Shown: positions 48,561 through 60,467 of the stretch, one piece after another
Position numbering within the stretch: the stretch's first letter is position 1
How the letters are laid out: each line of letters starts with the position of its first letter
Origin: Blasia pusilla
Taxonomy: Eukaryota > Marchantiophyta > Marchantiopsida > Blasiales
Assembly: GCA_050084515.1 (NCBI GenBank)
Contig: CM114271.1
Location: 52,390,001-52,454,000 of the forward strand
Direction of reading: 5' to 3'
DNA length: 64,000 nucleotides
Program-made: the position numbers and the translations under genes
Notes under the pieces: model-generated
Databases searched by the model: none
What the model saw: only the letters and a program-made list of their open reading frames with translations
What the model was told of the DNA's origin: nothing

Positions 48561-48801
48561 GTTCACTAGCGTTGGTGTACATTGCATGTTTCATTTCATG
48601 CTTCTCTCCAGATTTGTTAGTCATGGCTATGCAAATTAGACATGGTCCAAGTTGGCGGGATAGATGAAAGTCTTGCTAAAACTTTACGAAGAGAGACCGG
48701 CCTTCCGGGTAGGGTCCAGAGGGCGTCCAACATGTTTTTTTTTAGTTCCAACTAAAAAACTAGTTCTAACTAAAAGTCCAATCCCGCCATCGAGATAGGA
48801 T

Positions 48802-48891
48802 CCATTCTCAAAACCGATGTATCCAACCATGGAAAAAAAAAACGACCCATTCTCAAAACCGATGTATCCAACCATGGAAAAAAAAAACGAC
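48802..48891. repeat. 45-bp tandem duplication
   Basis: CCATTCTCAAAACCGATGTA and the following A-rich tract occur twice, at 48802 and 48847, without difference. Confidence 0.93.
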
Positions 48892-49279
48892 CACAATTCC
48901 GTAGGTTTCTCGCTGTGGTTGGATGTGGTGAAACATATGCTAACGGGGTTACGTGGTATAATGTCTCGTACGTAGTAGACCTCGTGACCACCGTTTAATT
49001 TTTTTATTGGCCCGCAACGGTTATATTGTATTCCATTGTTCTTCTTTCGTCCTTGTTACCATACTGTCATTGTGGAAGCAATAATACCAGAGATCTGTGA
49101 ACACCAAGTTTATGGTGTTCGCATAACTGTACTACAGAGGAGATTTTTGAAATACCGACATCCGGGCCAATAATGGATTAAACTTAGCCTAGGCATGTCA
49201 TTCAAAAAACATCTAATACAATGTGAGTCAACAAAACCATCTTAGTATGTGGATCATTTTAAATGGTTTTGAACATCTC

Positions 49280-52200
49280 TCATAAAACCTGAGAGTCTGC
49301 CACAATGTCGCGATCTCTACTGTGACTTTGAACATTTGATGAATGACTACCTGGATGTGTCAGGTTTAAGTTTGTGACAAGGGGAAAATTGCCATACTCA
49401 CTACTGATCCTAACAATGTTTTCATCATTCCCAAGGATTTTATCCAGCAAGTCATCGCCTTTGGTCCTCTTTGCTGCGATATCACTTTTGTAATGATGAT
49501 GAGGCGTAGAATTTACTAATGGCCATTGCGAATCCATGCTCGGTTGGGTTCCGCACACCTCAACTTGGCTCAATAAAGCATCCAAGTCAAGATTCTTGCA
49601 GGCCTCTGCTTCCATTTCTTCCTCCATGTTCAGGAACTTATTTTTTTTCGCTCTATGGAATGACTCCACTTGATGTTCTTTGGCCGAATCTTGAATCCTT
49701 CATCCATTTTGTGCTCTCTCGCTTTAGGTGCATACGATCCAGCCAATCCAATCTTCGTCGGAGATGGCGATCCGATCAACGTTACCCACAAATGGCTCAG
49801 AAAGTGGTGTGCAATATTATGACCCACATGTGGGTCAATGTGAGTGTTTGTCTCAATTCTTGCCTTGTGTTCGAAACGAGCCTAAATCCTTGTGCAATAA
49901 TTGAAACAAATGCTCCATCAAAGACGTCTGAAAATGGAACACCAAGGGCAAAGACGTATGCACTTGTCTATCATATCTTCAACATCTTTAGTGCTGGTCC
50001 TTTGTGGTTCAAATTGCTTTTCTGATTTCAAACTCGTGTACATTTCCAACGACTTCGAGTATATCGGCCTCATTCTGTTCAGTACATACACTATGGTTGG
50101 CGTGCTTCTGCAACAAATTCTCCAATCCTCCAACTTTGCTTCCAAAACGAGTACCAAGAAAGGAGAGTAAGTCCACTTCAGTGTGCCCACACAACAGAAG
50201 GCATTTAACCTGTAAATTTAGATGAGATTATTCTTTGCAAGAATACCAATGAACTTCATATCCATACAAGCATGTTTAGACAGGATGACATGAAGCCTCG
50301 AGCATGTTCAGAGAGCGTAAGGGTACAAATTTCTATTATTAAACCCTTTCAAGAATAGCCCATAAACATTTATTTTTTATACAACCAGAATGAACGCAGA
50401 TGTACAAACCCGATGTTTGCAAGTGAAGCCTTCGTTGGCACGTGGACACGCATGCCTTTGATCTTTGAATCATAGTCCACCACATCATGCCATACATCGG
50501 CTTTGAGATGCTCTTCACCGAGCACATTTCCGCGCGTTCATGGACTCGAATGTGACATAGTTGTCAAGAATATCATTTGCTCGCCTAATAGCCATTAGCA
50601 TGACTTTTTGAATAGCTTGATTCCTCACCATGCCTTCCCTCTAAAAAGGACAAGTACCGGAAGAAATCTTCAATTTCTCCAAAGTGAGTATTTGCACAAG
50701 CCATATAAGCTTCCTGGTTGGCTTAGTGGGCATCTTTGGATGTGAGGTGCATCTTTAGAGTGTGATGCGACCTTTCTATGGCAGCGTTAGTATCTTGGTT
50801 GGATCGTGCATGCTTGCGATATCCTTTAGCCCAAGTAACGATCTTTGGATGCCAATAGTTGGCGTAGTATTTTAGAAAGTGACGTTCCGTTCCTATCCAC
50901 TTGCGCATAAATCTATAAGAGGCATCAACCGGATCTGCGACACCAATAGCTAATTGTTACGCATCTGGACCATAACAACATATAAGATACAAAAATTTGA
51001 AGGTTACAGATTGGAAGTACCTTCATCACTTGAATACATAAATCCGCCCAGGTCTCTATTCATGTCTGCCTTTGTGATTGGACATCACACGCGCTGATGC
51101 AAATTCTTTAGCCAATTCTTTCGAACATGCCATAGACACAGGTCTATAGGAACACCGGGAAATACTTCCTTTATAGCAGATTGTTCATCTTTTGAGTCAT
51201 CAACTATGAAGCATGAAGGTTTCCACTGTGTCGTGCATATGTTTTGGTCCTTTTTCAACATGTTCCTATTTGCCCAATCCTTTACATGCGATAAGGTAGC
51301 AACCAAGTCCTTGTGTTGATGTCGTTGTAGGATAGCCCAGACCAATGGCAACCCATTAAGAAACTTATCGAACCCCAACAAAGTGAATAATTGGTACTGT
51401 GAACACAAGAATTGCATGATTCATAACTGTGAATATAAAGATTTTGACGCATGAATGGGAAGAAATATATCATTATTGTAGAGGGAACACAGCATAAGCA
51501 CTTGCTAAGTGAAGGTCTACATCTGAAAGATTGGGCAACAAGCTAAAACAAATTATTATTCAAAAAAAGATTCGATCTAAAAAAAAAGCAAGTGAAGAAG
51601 CAATGTCAACTAACCTCATAAGTGTTTGTGCCATGGGTGGCATCCATTGAGATAGCTCCCCCATTTCCAAGTTCCAAGAGATTTTGAAGCATCCAAGGTG
51701 TCGAAAATACTAGGGTAAAGGGTTGGCCCAACTTGGAAATAGCCTCATTGTAGTAGATGATATTTCCGGGGTGTGATTGTACCCAATGTTGGATTGCAGT
51801 GGCGTCGTCCGTTCCATCATAGCCCCCTTCTCGCCTTCGCATGCAGTGCTTGATATTGAGAATATCTTGAGGCTTTAGCATTGCATCTCTAGCCCAAGCA
51901 TGTTGGTGGTTGGGGTTATCACGAATATGTTCACGAACCCACTTCCTATGCTCTTTCATGATATTCAAAGGGCTCACGTTCACTCGCAATAAGCGCTCAA
52001 CAAAGTCTCTACAACGAGGACTTAATTTTGGGGCTACAATTGCATTTGCAATATTTGCTGTTTTGTCTAGGTCACCATGGCATATTTGACCCGCCTTGTC
52101 CACATGTTTAGAGTGCAAGTGCCTCAACACGCAAAAACCAGGACGGTCTATCGACTTTATGACAGCAAAGTGGAATTGGCATCCACGGCCTTGAGAAAGC

Positions 52201-52544
52201 CCAAGATTTTTACTTTGGCTTTCTGGTCTACTACCCTTATCCCCTGTGCTTCGACGGTTGGGGTGAAAGACCTCTTCAGGCAAAGAGGTCCAGACATCTT
52301 TCCTGAAATCTTGGGGCCCATACGCACACCAATACCGAATGGTGATATTTTTGTGTGCAGATTTATCAGTTTTGCTTTTTCGAAAAGTCGTCTGGAAATG
52401 CGGTCTATGTTCTTCACCTTGTATGAAATCCTCTAGCCTATCAGCTGGAATCCATGCTTCTTTTCTTTGACCATACCAATTCAGGTGTTCACTTATAAAA
52501 GGGCGGTAGGGGATTTTGAATGGAGTCACATTCAAATGCACCAT
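49280..52544 (-). pseudogene. Mutator-like (MULE) transposase with DDE residues and a degenerate SWIM finger, copy 1
   Basis: The long first exon (52544-51606, 312 codons) is intact from its ATG. Its N-terminal half (EAWIPADRLEDFIQ, IRYWCAYGP) resembles the FAR1/MULE zinc-binding N-region. Then come LKPQDILNIKHCMRRREGG and, at the end, SMDATHGTN with the first catalytic Asp. After an intron (donor in TATGAG|GTTAGT, acceptor TTCACAG) comes YQLFTLLGFD, FIVDDSKDEQ (second Asp) and LCLWHVRKNW. The third exon (from about 50935) has NAAIERSHHTLK (catalytic Glu). A SWIM-like CPRANEGFTCKH near 50440 has lost its first Cys, and C-terminal parts run to about 49280. TGA (51087-51085), TAA (about 50725) and frameshifts break it. 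The paralogue is at 54411-57403. Confidence 0.88.
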
Positions 52545-53054
52545 AGGACTTGGAGTATTTGGTCATTCTGCTGGGAAGTTTCTTGGGAAGCTTCAATGAA
52601 TAACTACCTAAACCTTCGATCACCTTCCCACATCCAAATTATACTCTTGTGTTCAGACGATGCACATGTACAGAGAAATTCTTCGAAATATAAGTGCTAT
52701 TACCGGAGACAATCAATACAAGTTTCCTCCAACAGAGGTCATACTATCCTTTGTACATGTCAAAGTTTTGCTTCAAAATTATGCAATACATGACATTCAG
52801 ACAATGGAAACGATAGTGGGAATGATGAAGATCCTAAACGCCGCGCCTCGAGTTCACGAGGGTTCAGATTCAGATACGTTTATGCAAGCCGCCAAGGGAA
52901 CGAGGGAAGGAGGAGCAAAGGAGTTATCTATGTAGTCCACACCTACTACTATGAATCATTGGAGCCGAACTGAACCGAAATAATCAAATACAAACTTCTG
53001 CACGAACCTTATCGATTTGGACACGGTTGCCCGTTGTAGTGGGCACCAATCCGA

Positions 53055-53215
53055 ACCCCCGAACACTTAATCCACGTACCACACCTCTCGTTCGGGTTAA
53101 TCCTCTATCGTGAAGCGATCATAATCCTCCATTAGCAACCAAATCCTCCAATCCGAACCCCGAACACTTAATCCACGTACCACACCTCTCGTTCGGGTTA
53201 ATCCTCCATTAGCGA
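53055..53215. repeat. ~100-bp tandem duplication in the right subterminal region
   Basis: CGAACACTTAATCCACGTAC and the following CACACCTCTCGTTCGGGTTA occur at about 53061 and 53162. Confidence 0.9.
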
Positions 53216-53481
53216 TCGTAATTCTCCATTAGCGATGGTAATGAAGCAAATGTCGGGTTTCTCTGTTGCTCCACGACATTCATTACGGCTAATCGACAGA
53301 CGTTTAGGGCTAATCCACTTTTTCCGGATGGAATCCATTTTAACTCCGTCCGATGGCATGGAACGGACGTTTTGAAGTCCGTTCCCTAAAGTCCGTCCCA
53401 TGTTTCACGGAGTTGGTGAAGCCGTCCGCCTAGGTCGCTGGCGTCGGCCCAACCGATATCCGCCAGCCACCGCCCCCCATT

Positions 53482-53588
53482 GTTTTCCCGATCCGGAGCT
53501 CTGAAGCGCGCCTTCACCGAGGCGCCTGCCGATAGGGCCTAGCCTAGGCTTCGCTTTATTGCGAAGCCGCGGCAAAGTATGGGCTTCG
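53482..53588 (-). repeat. Right terminal inverted repeat of the MULE
   Basis: Reverse complement of 41135-41241 with two mismatches. It ends GGGCTTCG at 53588 and contains the same hairpin with TTTATT (AATAAA on the other strand) as its loop. Confidence 0.93.
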
Positions 53589-54410
53589 AAAGTTTCGAAG
53601 GCCATAAGAGTCACCCTCCATGCCTTAAAGGTGCCTTGGGTTAAGCAACAATTAAAATCTCATTTAATTCCGGCTTAGCACAGAATTAGGTAGGGTCTGC
53701 CGGGTTCCATATGGGGAACAAAGCCAAGCTCCGGCATCTTCATGATTTCCGGACTTGGGTCACACGTTTAGGCGCGGTAGATGCTTAACTACGGTAGGAG
53801 CTGCGCCACAGTAGACGGCGCTGCGGTAGACAACGCGAGGTAGACGGAGCCGCGGTAGACAAACGCCAAGGTTATAATACGGATTAGGGCGCGCGATAGA
53901 GGCTTATCTGATCATCACAGGGCAAGTTTGGAAACTCCAAGGCGCGCGCGCCGCTCTAAGTAAGAGTAGATTAGAATGATCAATGTGGCAGTTGCAGATG
54001 CAAAGTTCACCAAGCTCGTGAACGTGGGCGACCTTGTTGAATGAAGCGTGTGCAATTTTTAGGAACAATGAAATTTAAATAATTGAGGTAGTAGTGCAAT
54101 GCGAAGTGGCAAGGGAATGTGGCAGCTGCAGAGTGCGAGGAGCGGTGAACGTGGAATGACTTTTAGGTAAGCTCAGCTTCATGTTTCCTACGGCTAAGTT
54201 AGCATCTATTTGTCAATTTGTACCACCCAAATCGAATAGTCAAAATTTACGCCATTTGGGGATCTTGTGTGTGTCAGGTTTGATCATGGGTATATCCTTG
54301 GAGGCCAAGGACCTAGAACCAATCTGTTATACTCCAAATAAAGCCTACAACTTGGTTGAACTCTATTTCATTAGCGTTTAGGGTGAATATTGAGTGAACT
54401 TTAGTTCAGC
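53589..54410. other. Spacer between the two MULE copies
   Basis: No gene is recognised. GCGGTAGAC-type units recur at about 53810-53867. It probably holds the 5' flank of the second transposase, but no TIR matching the first element was found. Confidence 0.45.
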
Positions 54411-57403
54411 ATGTGCAAGCCAGTGAAATTCAGTTCATCTTTACCATGCGATGCCATTCAAAAACTTGATGATGACCCATTCAACACGAATGCCCTTTGC
54501 TTGTATGGCACTATAAAGGAGGCTTGGATAGAAGCTTCCCGTTTCCCATATTTTATATTGGGAGAGGAGCGTTTGCTCCATTTCCAAACACACTTCAAAA
54601 AATAGAGGTCATACTTGAAGCATATTCAAGGGCCAACCATCCACTACTGGTGTGCCTATGGACCACAAAATTGGCGCAAGATGGTTTAAAAAGACTTACC
54701 ACCTTCGACTTTTACAACAAATATTTGGAAGTAGGGTGAGAAAGGTAGTAGACCTGAGAGCGAGCTCACACATTTAGGTTTATCGCAAGCAAAGGGATGT
54801 CAATGTCATTTTTTTGCAATATCACCTTATGATAGGCATGGTACTATGCTAATTTTTGTCTCTGTATTTCTCCAAGAGCAACACGTACACAAAAATGGTA
54901 GATATTGCCATGGCCAATTAGATGAGACTTCCACAATCTGCAATGCCAATCTAGCCCCCAAGCTGAGCTCTACCTGCCGAGAATTTGTGCAGCATCTGCT
55001 GCGTGTGAGTATCTCTCCTCATCACATCATGAAGATACATACAAGGTGGATAAGAGATTGTATGGGAGACAAGATTCAAGGAAACAACACCCTCGCAAGA
55101 GATGCCTTACTCACACCTCAAGATATTATAAACATTAAGAATGCAATGAGAAGTCGAGAAGGCGGATATGATGGGACAAACGATGCTACAGCGGTTCAAA
55201 TGTGGGTTGAAAGACACCCGAATCATGTGCTACTTTCAAACCCTTGGACTCCATCAACAATAAACCATTTTCTCTTGTATTCTCAACACCGTGGATGCTT
55301 TAGAATCTAGTTCGGTTTGGAGATGGTGGTGCTATAAGCATGGATGCCACCCATGGAACCAACATGTACAAGGTGAATTGTTAGGAAACTTTATTCCTCT
55401 GTATACTCTTTTCATGAATCTTACATATTTTGCTCACTCTTTTTGTAATGGAACACAACGTATTTGTATTGTAAAGGTGGAACTCCTGAAAAATGGTATT
55501 CCTGTTTTGAATTTTTTCAAATTACTGTGTTCTTGCAAGTATACAGGTAAAACAAACTCATGCCAAAAAATTTGTTGTAAACTAACTAAATTCTTGAGTG
55601 GATGACAGTACCAATTGTTCACCTTGCTTGGGTTTGACTCTTTCCAAAATGTCTTGCCTATGGTTTGGGCTATTCTCCAACGCCACACTCAAGAAGACAT
55701 TGCCGAAGTCCTCACAAGCATAAAAGTTCGAGCGGAAGCTATGTCTTCAGTGGCCGGTGATGAGAGCAGAGTACCATGGAGACCATCTTGCTTTATTGTA
55801 GATGATTCGAAGGAAGAGTAGTCTGCCATTTGAGAAGTATTTCCAGGAGTTCCCATCCACCTCTCTATATGGCATGTATAAAGAGTTGGCTCACGAAACT
55901 CCACCAAAGCGTTAGGTGTTCAATTAGGAAAGCATAGATGAATCATGACATTGGCAAAGTCATGTACATCCACAATGTTGGTATGTTTCTTTGTCACACG
56001 TCCAACCCGTTGGTCCATTTACTTTCCTACCTACATCATTTGCATTCTAGTTTATACTATGTTTTGTGACCCTAAACCAACCAGTCATGTGCTATGCAGA
56101 TCCAGCTCAGGAGTCTATGAAGTTCATTCAAAAGTATGCAAATTCTAATATGCACTTTGTGAAATACTACGGAAGTTATTGGCATCCAAAATTGTCCACA
56201 TGGGCTAAGGACTATCGCTCCGAAGGAAGATCTGCCCAAGATTCAAATGCAACAATTGAAAGGTGGCATGCCACCTTGAAAACGCATCTTCTCGCAAGCA
56301 AGCCATCTAAGGGTACTCGATCTATTATTTGGTTACTATCTCATTCTGATAAATGAGATTGAAGACTTATTTTGGTATATGGCCCTCTTGAAGTTTGAGG
56401 GTAGGGTACGGAACAAGGCTATTCACAATGTAATGATCATGGCCATAAAGAATGCAAAATCTATTCCGGATGACCACGTTCAATTTGAGAATCATGAAGG
56501 CAGAAAATATGCGAAGGTGCAGAGTAAATCAAATCCTAGTTTCTACCACTCCATTTGTGACTGATTCAAATAATGCAGCTTGTACATGTCCTAATGCTCA
56601 AGAAGGATTTACTTGCAAGCACTAGGTAAGGCCATGTGGTACATTTGGCCGTTGTGAAATTATATTCATAATTGTGAAGTAGTCAATAGTCTAGCCATCA
56701 ATACTCTGTACCATTGAATTTGCGGTCCATAACCTTACTACAAACTCATGATATGCAAGTTAAGTGTCTTCTATTGTCTGGGCACACGGAAATGCAAGTC
56801 CTTCTATATCTTGGTGCTAAGTTCAGATCAAAGGTGGGTAGTTTTGAGGGCCTGACCCAAGGCTTAGATGGGTGTACACCCATTTCAGGGCAGGAGTCTC
56901 CAGACATCGTTGTTGACCAGGCAAGTTACATGTTTCCATATGATGAGAGGACAACACACATGACCATATACAGTACAGCAGATATACAACATGTATTTAA
57001 AAAATTCACGGAATGCATTGAAGATGCTAAATGCAAGAAAGTGCTACTTGATCATACTTTACAGCAGATGAAGTCGTTGTATGAATCATTGCTCACCTTC
57101 AAGGCAAGGTTTGAGTCAAATATTGGTGTACTTCCAATTCAAGCTTTACAACGTCCAGAAATCTTTATAGCAAGTGGCACGTTGGATTGGTCTTTAAGAA
57201 GGAAGATGGATCGGGTAGAAGTATTGCGCACGACAAGTAGGGATAAACCAAATAACCCGCATCCATTGCCTGCACACAATAGCATACCACCCTTCAACGG
57301 GAAAGAGAAGTTAAAGTTCAAAGACATGCAAACACATTTAGATCAGCAAGCCATGAGTAGGATACTCCAACCATTGGATGCTAATGTCACTAGACAAAGT
57401 TGA
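54411..57403 (+). pseudogene. Mutator-like (MULE) transposase with SWIM finger, copy 2
   Basis: Homologous to the transposase at 52544-49280 throughout. In order: EAWIEASRFPYFI, HYWCAYGPQNWRK, HGQLDETSTICNA, LTPQDIINIKNAMRSREGG, ISMDATHGTNMYK (first Asp), YQLFTLLGFD, FIVDDSKEE (second Asp), NATIERWHATLK (Glu) and the SWIM finger CTCPNAQEGFTCKH (56581-56622). The C-terminal exon 56714-57403 matches the other copy (LGAKFRSKVGSFEGL). The first intron (after MYK, 55371; acceptor before TACCAATTG, about 55607) is at the same codon as in copy 1. Stops (for example TAG in FSTPWML, near 55307) and frameshifts (54600, 54700-54840, 55900) show decay beyond that of copy 1. Transcription is away from copy 1, so the two 5' ends face each other. 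Confidence 0.88.
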
Positions 57404-57878
57404 GTTATACCTTTCCATTTTGTGAGGTAAGGTAAGGGATATCCGTGAAATGAATTTTTGACGCATGTCATTTCAAATGGAATAGTACAACCGCTGAGTT
57501 GTAGCCTCATTTGTAATATGATTGCCTACATTAGGAGTATTAATGTCATTGTACTTTGTTGATTTTATAAAAATGCATGTGAAATGCCATAACAAACTAT
57601 CGCTTGAGAACATGGTAAAAACAATTCAATTCCAAATATTTAGCGTTCATATTTCCTCGTCCCATGCCGCGCCATAAGAGTCATCGGAATGCTCCAGGCG
57701 GGTGCGAAAGGGTACCCAACAGAGGAGTCATGAAAAACTTGTTTGATTGTAGCATGAGAACAGTGGGAAAATGGATTGAACTTATGCCCATATTGAAAAA
57801 TGCCCAATTGAATAGGTAACTCTTATACACACTAAACAAAAAACATATGAACTCATATGAGTCCTAAACAATAATACT
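57404..57878. other. Intergenic space between convergent genes of MULE copy 2
   Basis: About 475 bp, AT-rich, with no gene. It is much shorter than the matching interval of copy 1 (about 46.5-49.3 kb) and lacks its tandem repeats. Confidence 0.5.
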
Positions 57879-57879
57879 C

Positions 57880-58727
57880 TAAAGGCTTTGTGAGTGTACT
57901 TGAACAGTTGCCTCCTCCTCGATTAAACCAACACCCTCAATGTACATCCTTATGACATCCGCTCTCAAATAATCTACAATGCATTTCTTCTCCGATTGCT
58001 TCCACAAACTGTATGCGGCTTCCAACCTAGGCCGCCATAATCCTTCAGATAGGGTGAACTTATGCCTCTCAACAAGCCTCATGGTCTCCAAAAAGGCAAG
58101 CCCTGCATCAACCAAATGTTTGTAGGTGTCCAACCCGGCATCCCAAAAATCTTGGCAAACCCCATCTCATCTCCATATAGCTCTCAAGTGGGATATAGCA
58201 CTATTGCAATGCCAATATGTTTGCAATTGAGGATTACTACATGGTGGGGAGGTTGGGAGAAGTCTCTCTGATGTGGATATCCAATCTAAGACTATGGAGG
58301 GTTGCTGCAAGGCAGAGAGCATCATGTGAAAAACCTCAGCAAAGTGAGTGTCATTTGTCAAGCAAGTCCAAGGCTCAAGGGCACCTTGGATGAGTACATA
58401 CGCTTCAAGTAACAAGACAATGTCTTGCTGCGCCGATAGGTCTAGTAATTCCCCAGCAGCCAACCTCGAATGTTGATGAGCCTTTTGCAACAGCAAGTCC
58501 TTCCTTTGCCTTCGTCGGGCTTACCACCACTTTTGTACAGTGCCCTTCAGCCTTATATTACTTGCGGAAGGGGGCTTAATATCAACATCTGCAAGCAAAC
58601 AAAACATAATGTAAGTGCCAAATATATTGGTTTCTGTCCAGACCAAGGAAACATGAAGTTTTGGTAGATGGATACACTTTGAGGATGAATTGGTTCATAC
58701 CCTCGTCGTTTGATGCAATGTCGCCAT
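57880..58727 (-). pseudogene. MULE accessory gene, copy 2 (truncated at its 5' side)
   Basis: Homologue of the plus-strand gene at 45270-46463. The visible part of an upstream exon (58727-58701) ends SNDEG at a GTATGA donor. The next exon starts at 58588 after TTGCAG and reads PPSASNIRLKGTVQKWW, then a stop, ARRRQRKDLLLQKAHQHSRL, WISTSERLLP, TYWHCNSAISHLRAIW and, after a frameshift, RPRLEAAYSLWKQ and VIRMYIEGVG. Residues match copy 1 in the same order, and the intron is in the same phase (1). Everything upstream of 58727 is replaced by an LTR-like repeat. The product family is unknown. Confidence 0.8.
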
Positions 58728-58729
58728 TG

Positions 58730-59390
58730 TCACATCTGAGTAGCCGATAGGCCGAGATCTATCGTGGATAGGGCGTAGGAGCCAACGGAATATCTTGAGT
58801 GTAACTTTGTCCCACAGTGTCGGATGAGGTTGAGGATAGGTCCAGTGTGTCAGGACCGTCGTTTTTGACAACTTTCATGTTGAGGTCTTTTATAGCCGGG
58901 TGACTTGTTGACCAGGTCACCTGCCCCTGATAACCTGTGCGCGCAGGTTACCAAGGGAAGGGCTATTTTTAGGAGAAGAGCCTTTTGGTTCTTCCCAACC
59001 TATATAAGAGAGGAAGATGGCTTTCCTAAGCCATCTTTCTCATGTTGGGCCGTTGGAGCACCTCCCTTGTATGTGTGTGAGCTAGGACTAGGGTGCTAGC
59101 GTCCGGATTCCTTGATAGCACAGGGTGGACGAGGCTCGATATGCCGATGTAGATTGAGGAGTGGAGTTTTAGGTCGGGTGTGCCGTTTTTACTACTCTTT
59201 ATTTTTACATGAGAAAGATGTCAGGGGGTTGGTGGGAATTTGTTGCTTTCAGGTAGGCAAGCGAGTTGCCTCTGTTGGGGAGCCCTTGGAGACGTGTGGG
59301 TGACATTTTTGTGTCATTTTTCTGTTCGGAAGGCCGTGGGCGGAAGCGCTGTCCGTTTTTCTCAGATTTTGCTGGTGCGGATTGATGGGG
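58730..59390 (+). repeat. LTR-like dispersed repeat, copy B
   Basis: Direct repeat of 40230-40950. It has the TATA-type CCTATATAAG near 59000 and GATGGCTTTCCTAAGCCAT after it. Its left edge falls within the accessory gene of MULE copy 2, so it inserted after that element. Confidence 0.7.
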
Positions 59391-59900
59391 GGGGACAAAG
59401 AAATGAGTGTAGCATGTGGTGGGGCGTCGGGTGTACGCAAATGAAGGCGTCGAGAGAGAAGGAACGGGCAAGTTTGGGTCTTGCAGACGCCGGGGGGCTG
59501 TCAAGTAAAGACGGCTAGGTTAGGTCAAAGTTTAGGTTCGGGCGCGGGCAGTGGCGCGGACGGGCTGGCGGACGTCGGGATGAGCCCCCCTCCCCTCCCC
59601 GAGGTGGGAGGCGCGCATAGGTGCGCGTGCCCCCCCCTAAACCCTAAACCCGGTTGGGGAGCCCCTGGAGACGTGTGGGTGACATTTTTGTGTCATTTTT
59701 CTGTTCGGAAGGCCGTGGGCGGAAGCGCTGTCCATTTTTCTCAGATTTTGCTGGTGCGGATTGATGGGGGATAGCAGCCGAGTGTAGTATGTGGTGGGGC
59801 GTCGGGTGTACGCAAGTGAAGGCGTCGAGAGAGAAGGAACGGGCAAGTTTGGGTCTTGCAGCCGCTGGGGGGCTGTCAAGTAAAGACGGCTAGGTTAGGT
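59270..59900. repeat. ~378-bp tandem duplication
   Basis: GGGGAGCCC(T/C)TGGAGACGTG starts near 59276 and 59654. Both units continue through TTTTTCTGTTCGGAAGGCCG, TCTCAGATTTTGCTGGTGCG and the ACGGCTAGGTTAGGTC end. Confidence 0.88.
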
Positions 59901-60467
59901 CGAAGTTTAGGGTTCGGGGCGCGGACGGGCAGGGCGCGGACGGCTGGGCAGACGTCAGGGCGCATGACAGGCGCCCCCCCCCCCTCCCCTCCCCGAGGTG
60001 GGAGGCGCGCATAGGTGCGCGCGCCCCCCCCTTTTCCCCCTCCCCTCCCCTCCCCCGACGTGGGAGGCCCGCATAGGGTCGCGGGCCCCCCCCCGCAGTT
60101 AAGGCCCGCCTAGGGCCGCGCCCCCCCCCCGGGCCGCATTTAGGGCCTAAGGGGCCCGCATAGGGCCGCTGTCCAAGTCTTCCCCCCCTTTTTTCCAACG
60201 TGGTAAGAGTGAATGCACTCGTAGCGAACGTGGTAGGACGGACCAGGTCGGTCCGGCGAACGCAGTGCGCATGGGCAACGTGAGGGCAGGGAGGATGTCG
60301 ACGTGCTGAGTGATCGACAAGTTGGACAACGGGCGTGACATGTTGTTTTTGAGGCGCGCATAGGGCGTTGCGAGAGTTTATGCTGGAGTGGCAGTGTGCA
60401 TGATGCCGACGGGTTGTCCGCATCTGTTGACGGGAGGATCGATGTGTTGGTTGAGGGGAGTGTTATG
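59901..60467. other. GC-rich, C-homopolymer-rich region
   Basis: Many runs of 6-10 C and repeated GGGCCGC / AGGCGCGCATAGG motifs. The long minus-strand frame here (59890-60423) is low-complexity and is not taken as a gene. Assembly quality may be poor. Confidence 0.6.

Larger units (their letters stand above)
41135..53588. mobile_element. Large MULE-type DNA transposon with long terminal inverted repeats and two convergent genes
   Basis: A 12,454-bp segment bounded by 107-bp inverted repeats that match at 105 positions. Inside are a Mutator-like transposase on the minus strand (52544 to about 49280) and, pointing towards it on the plus strand, a multi-exon gene of unknown family (43838 to about 46463 or beyond). 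The plan resembles maize MuDR (about 220-bp TIRs, convergent mudrA and mudrB), but the element is more than twice as long. The 9 bp flanking each end (AGCAGAGGG and AAAGTTTCG) are not a target-site duplication, so one end may be rearranged, or the true ends lie slightly elsewhere. Both genes carry stops, so this copy is probably no longer autonomous. Confidence 0.75.

Noticed and set aside
59890-60423. 177-codon minus-strand frame
   Set aside because: Low-complexity Gly/Arg/Pro translation of C-homopolymer-rich sequence.
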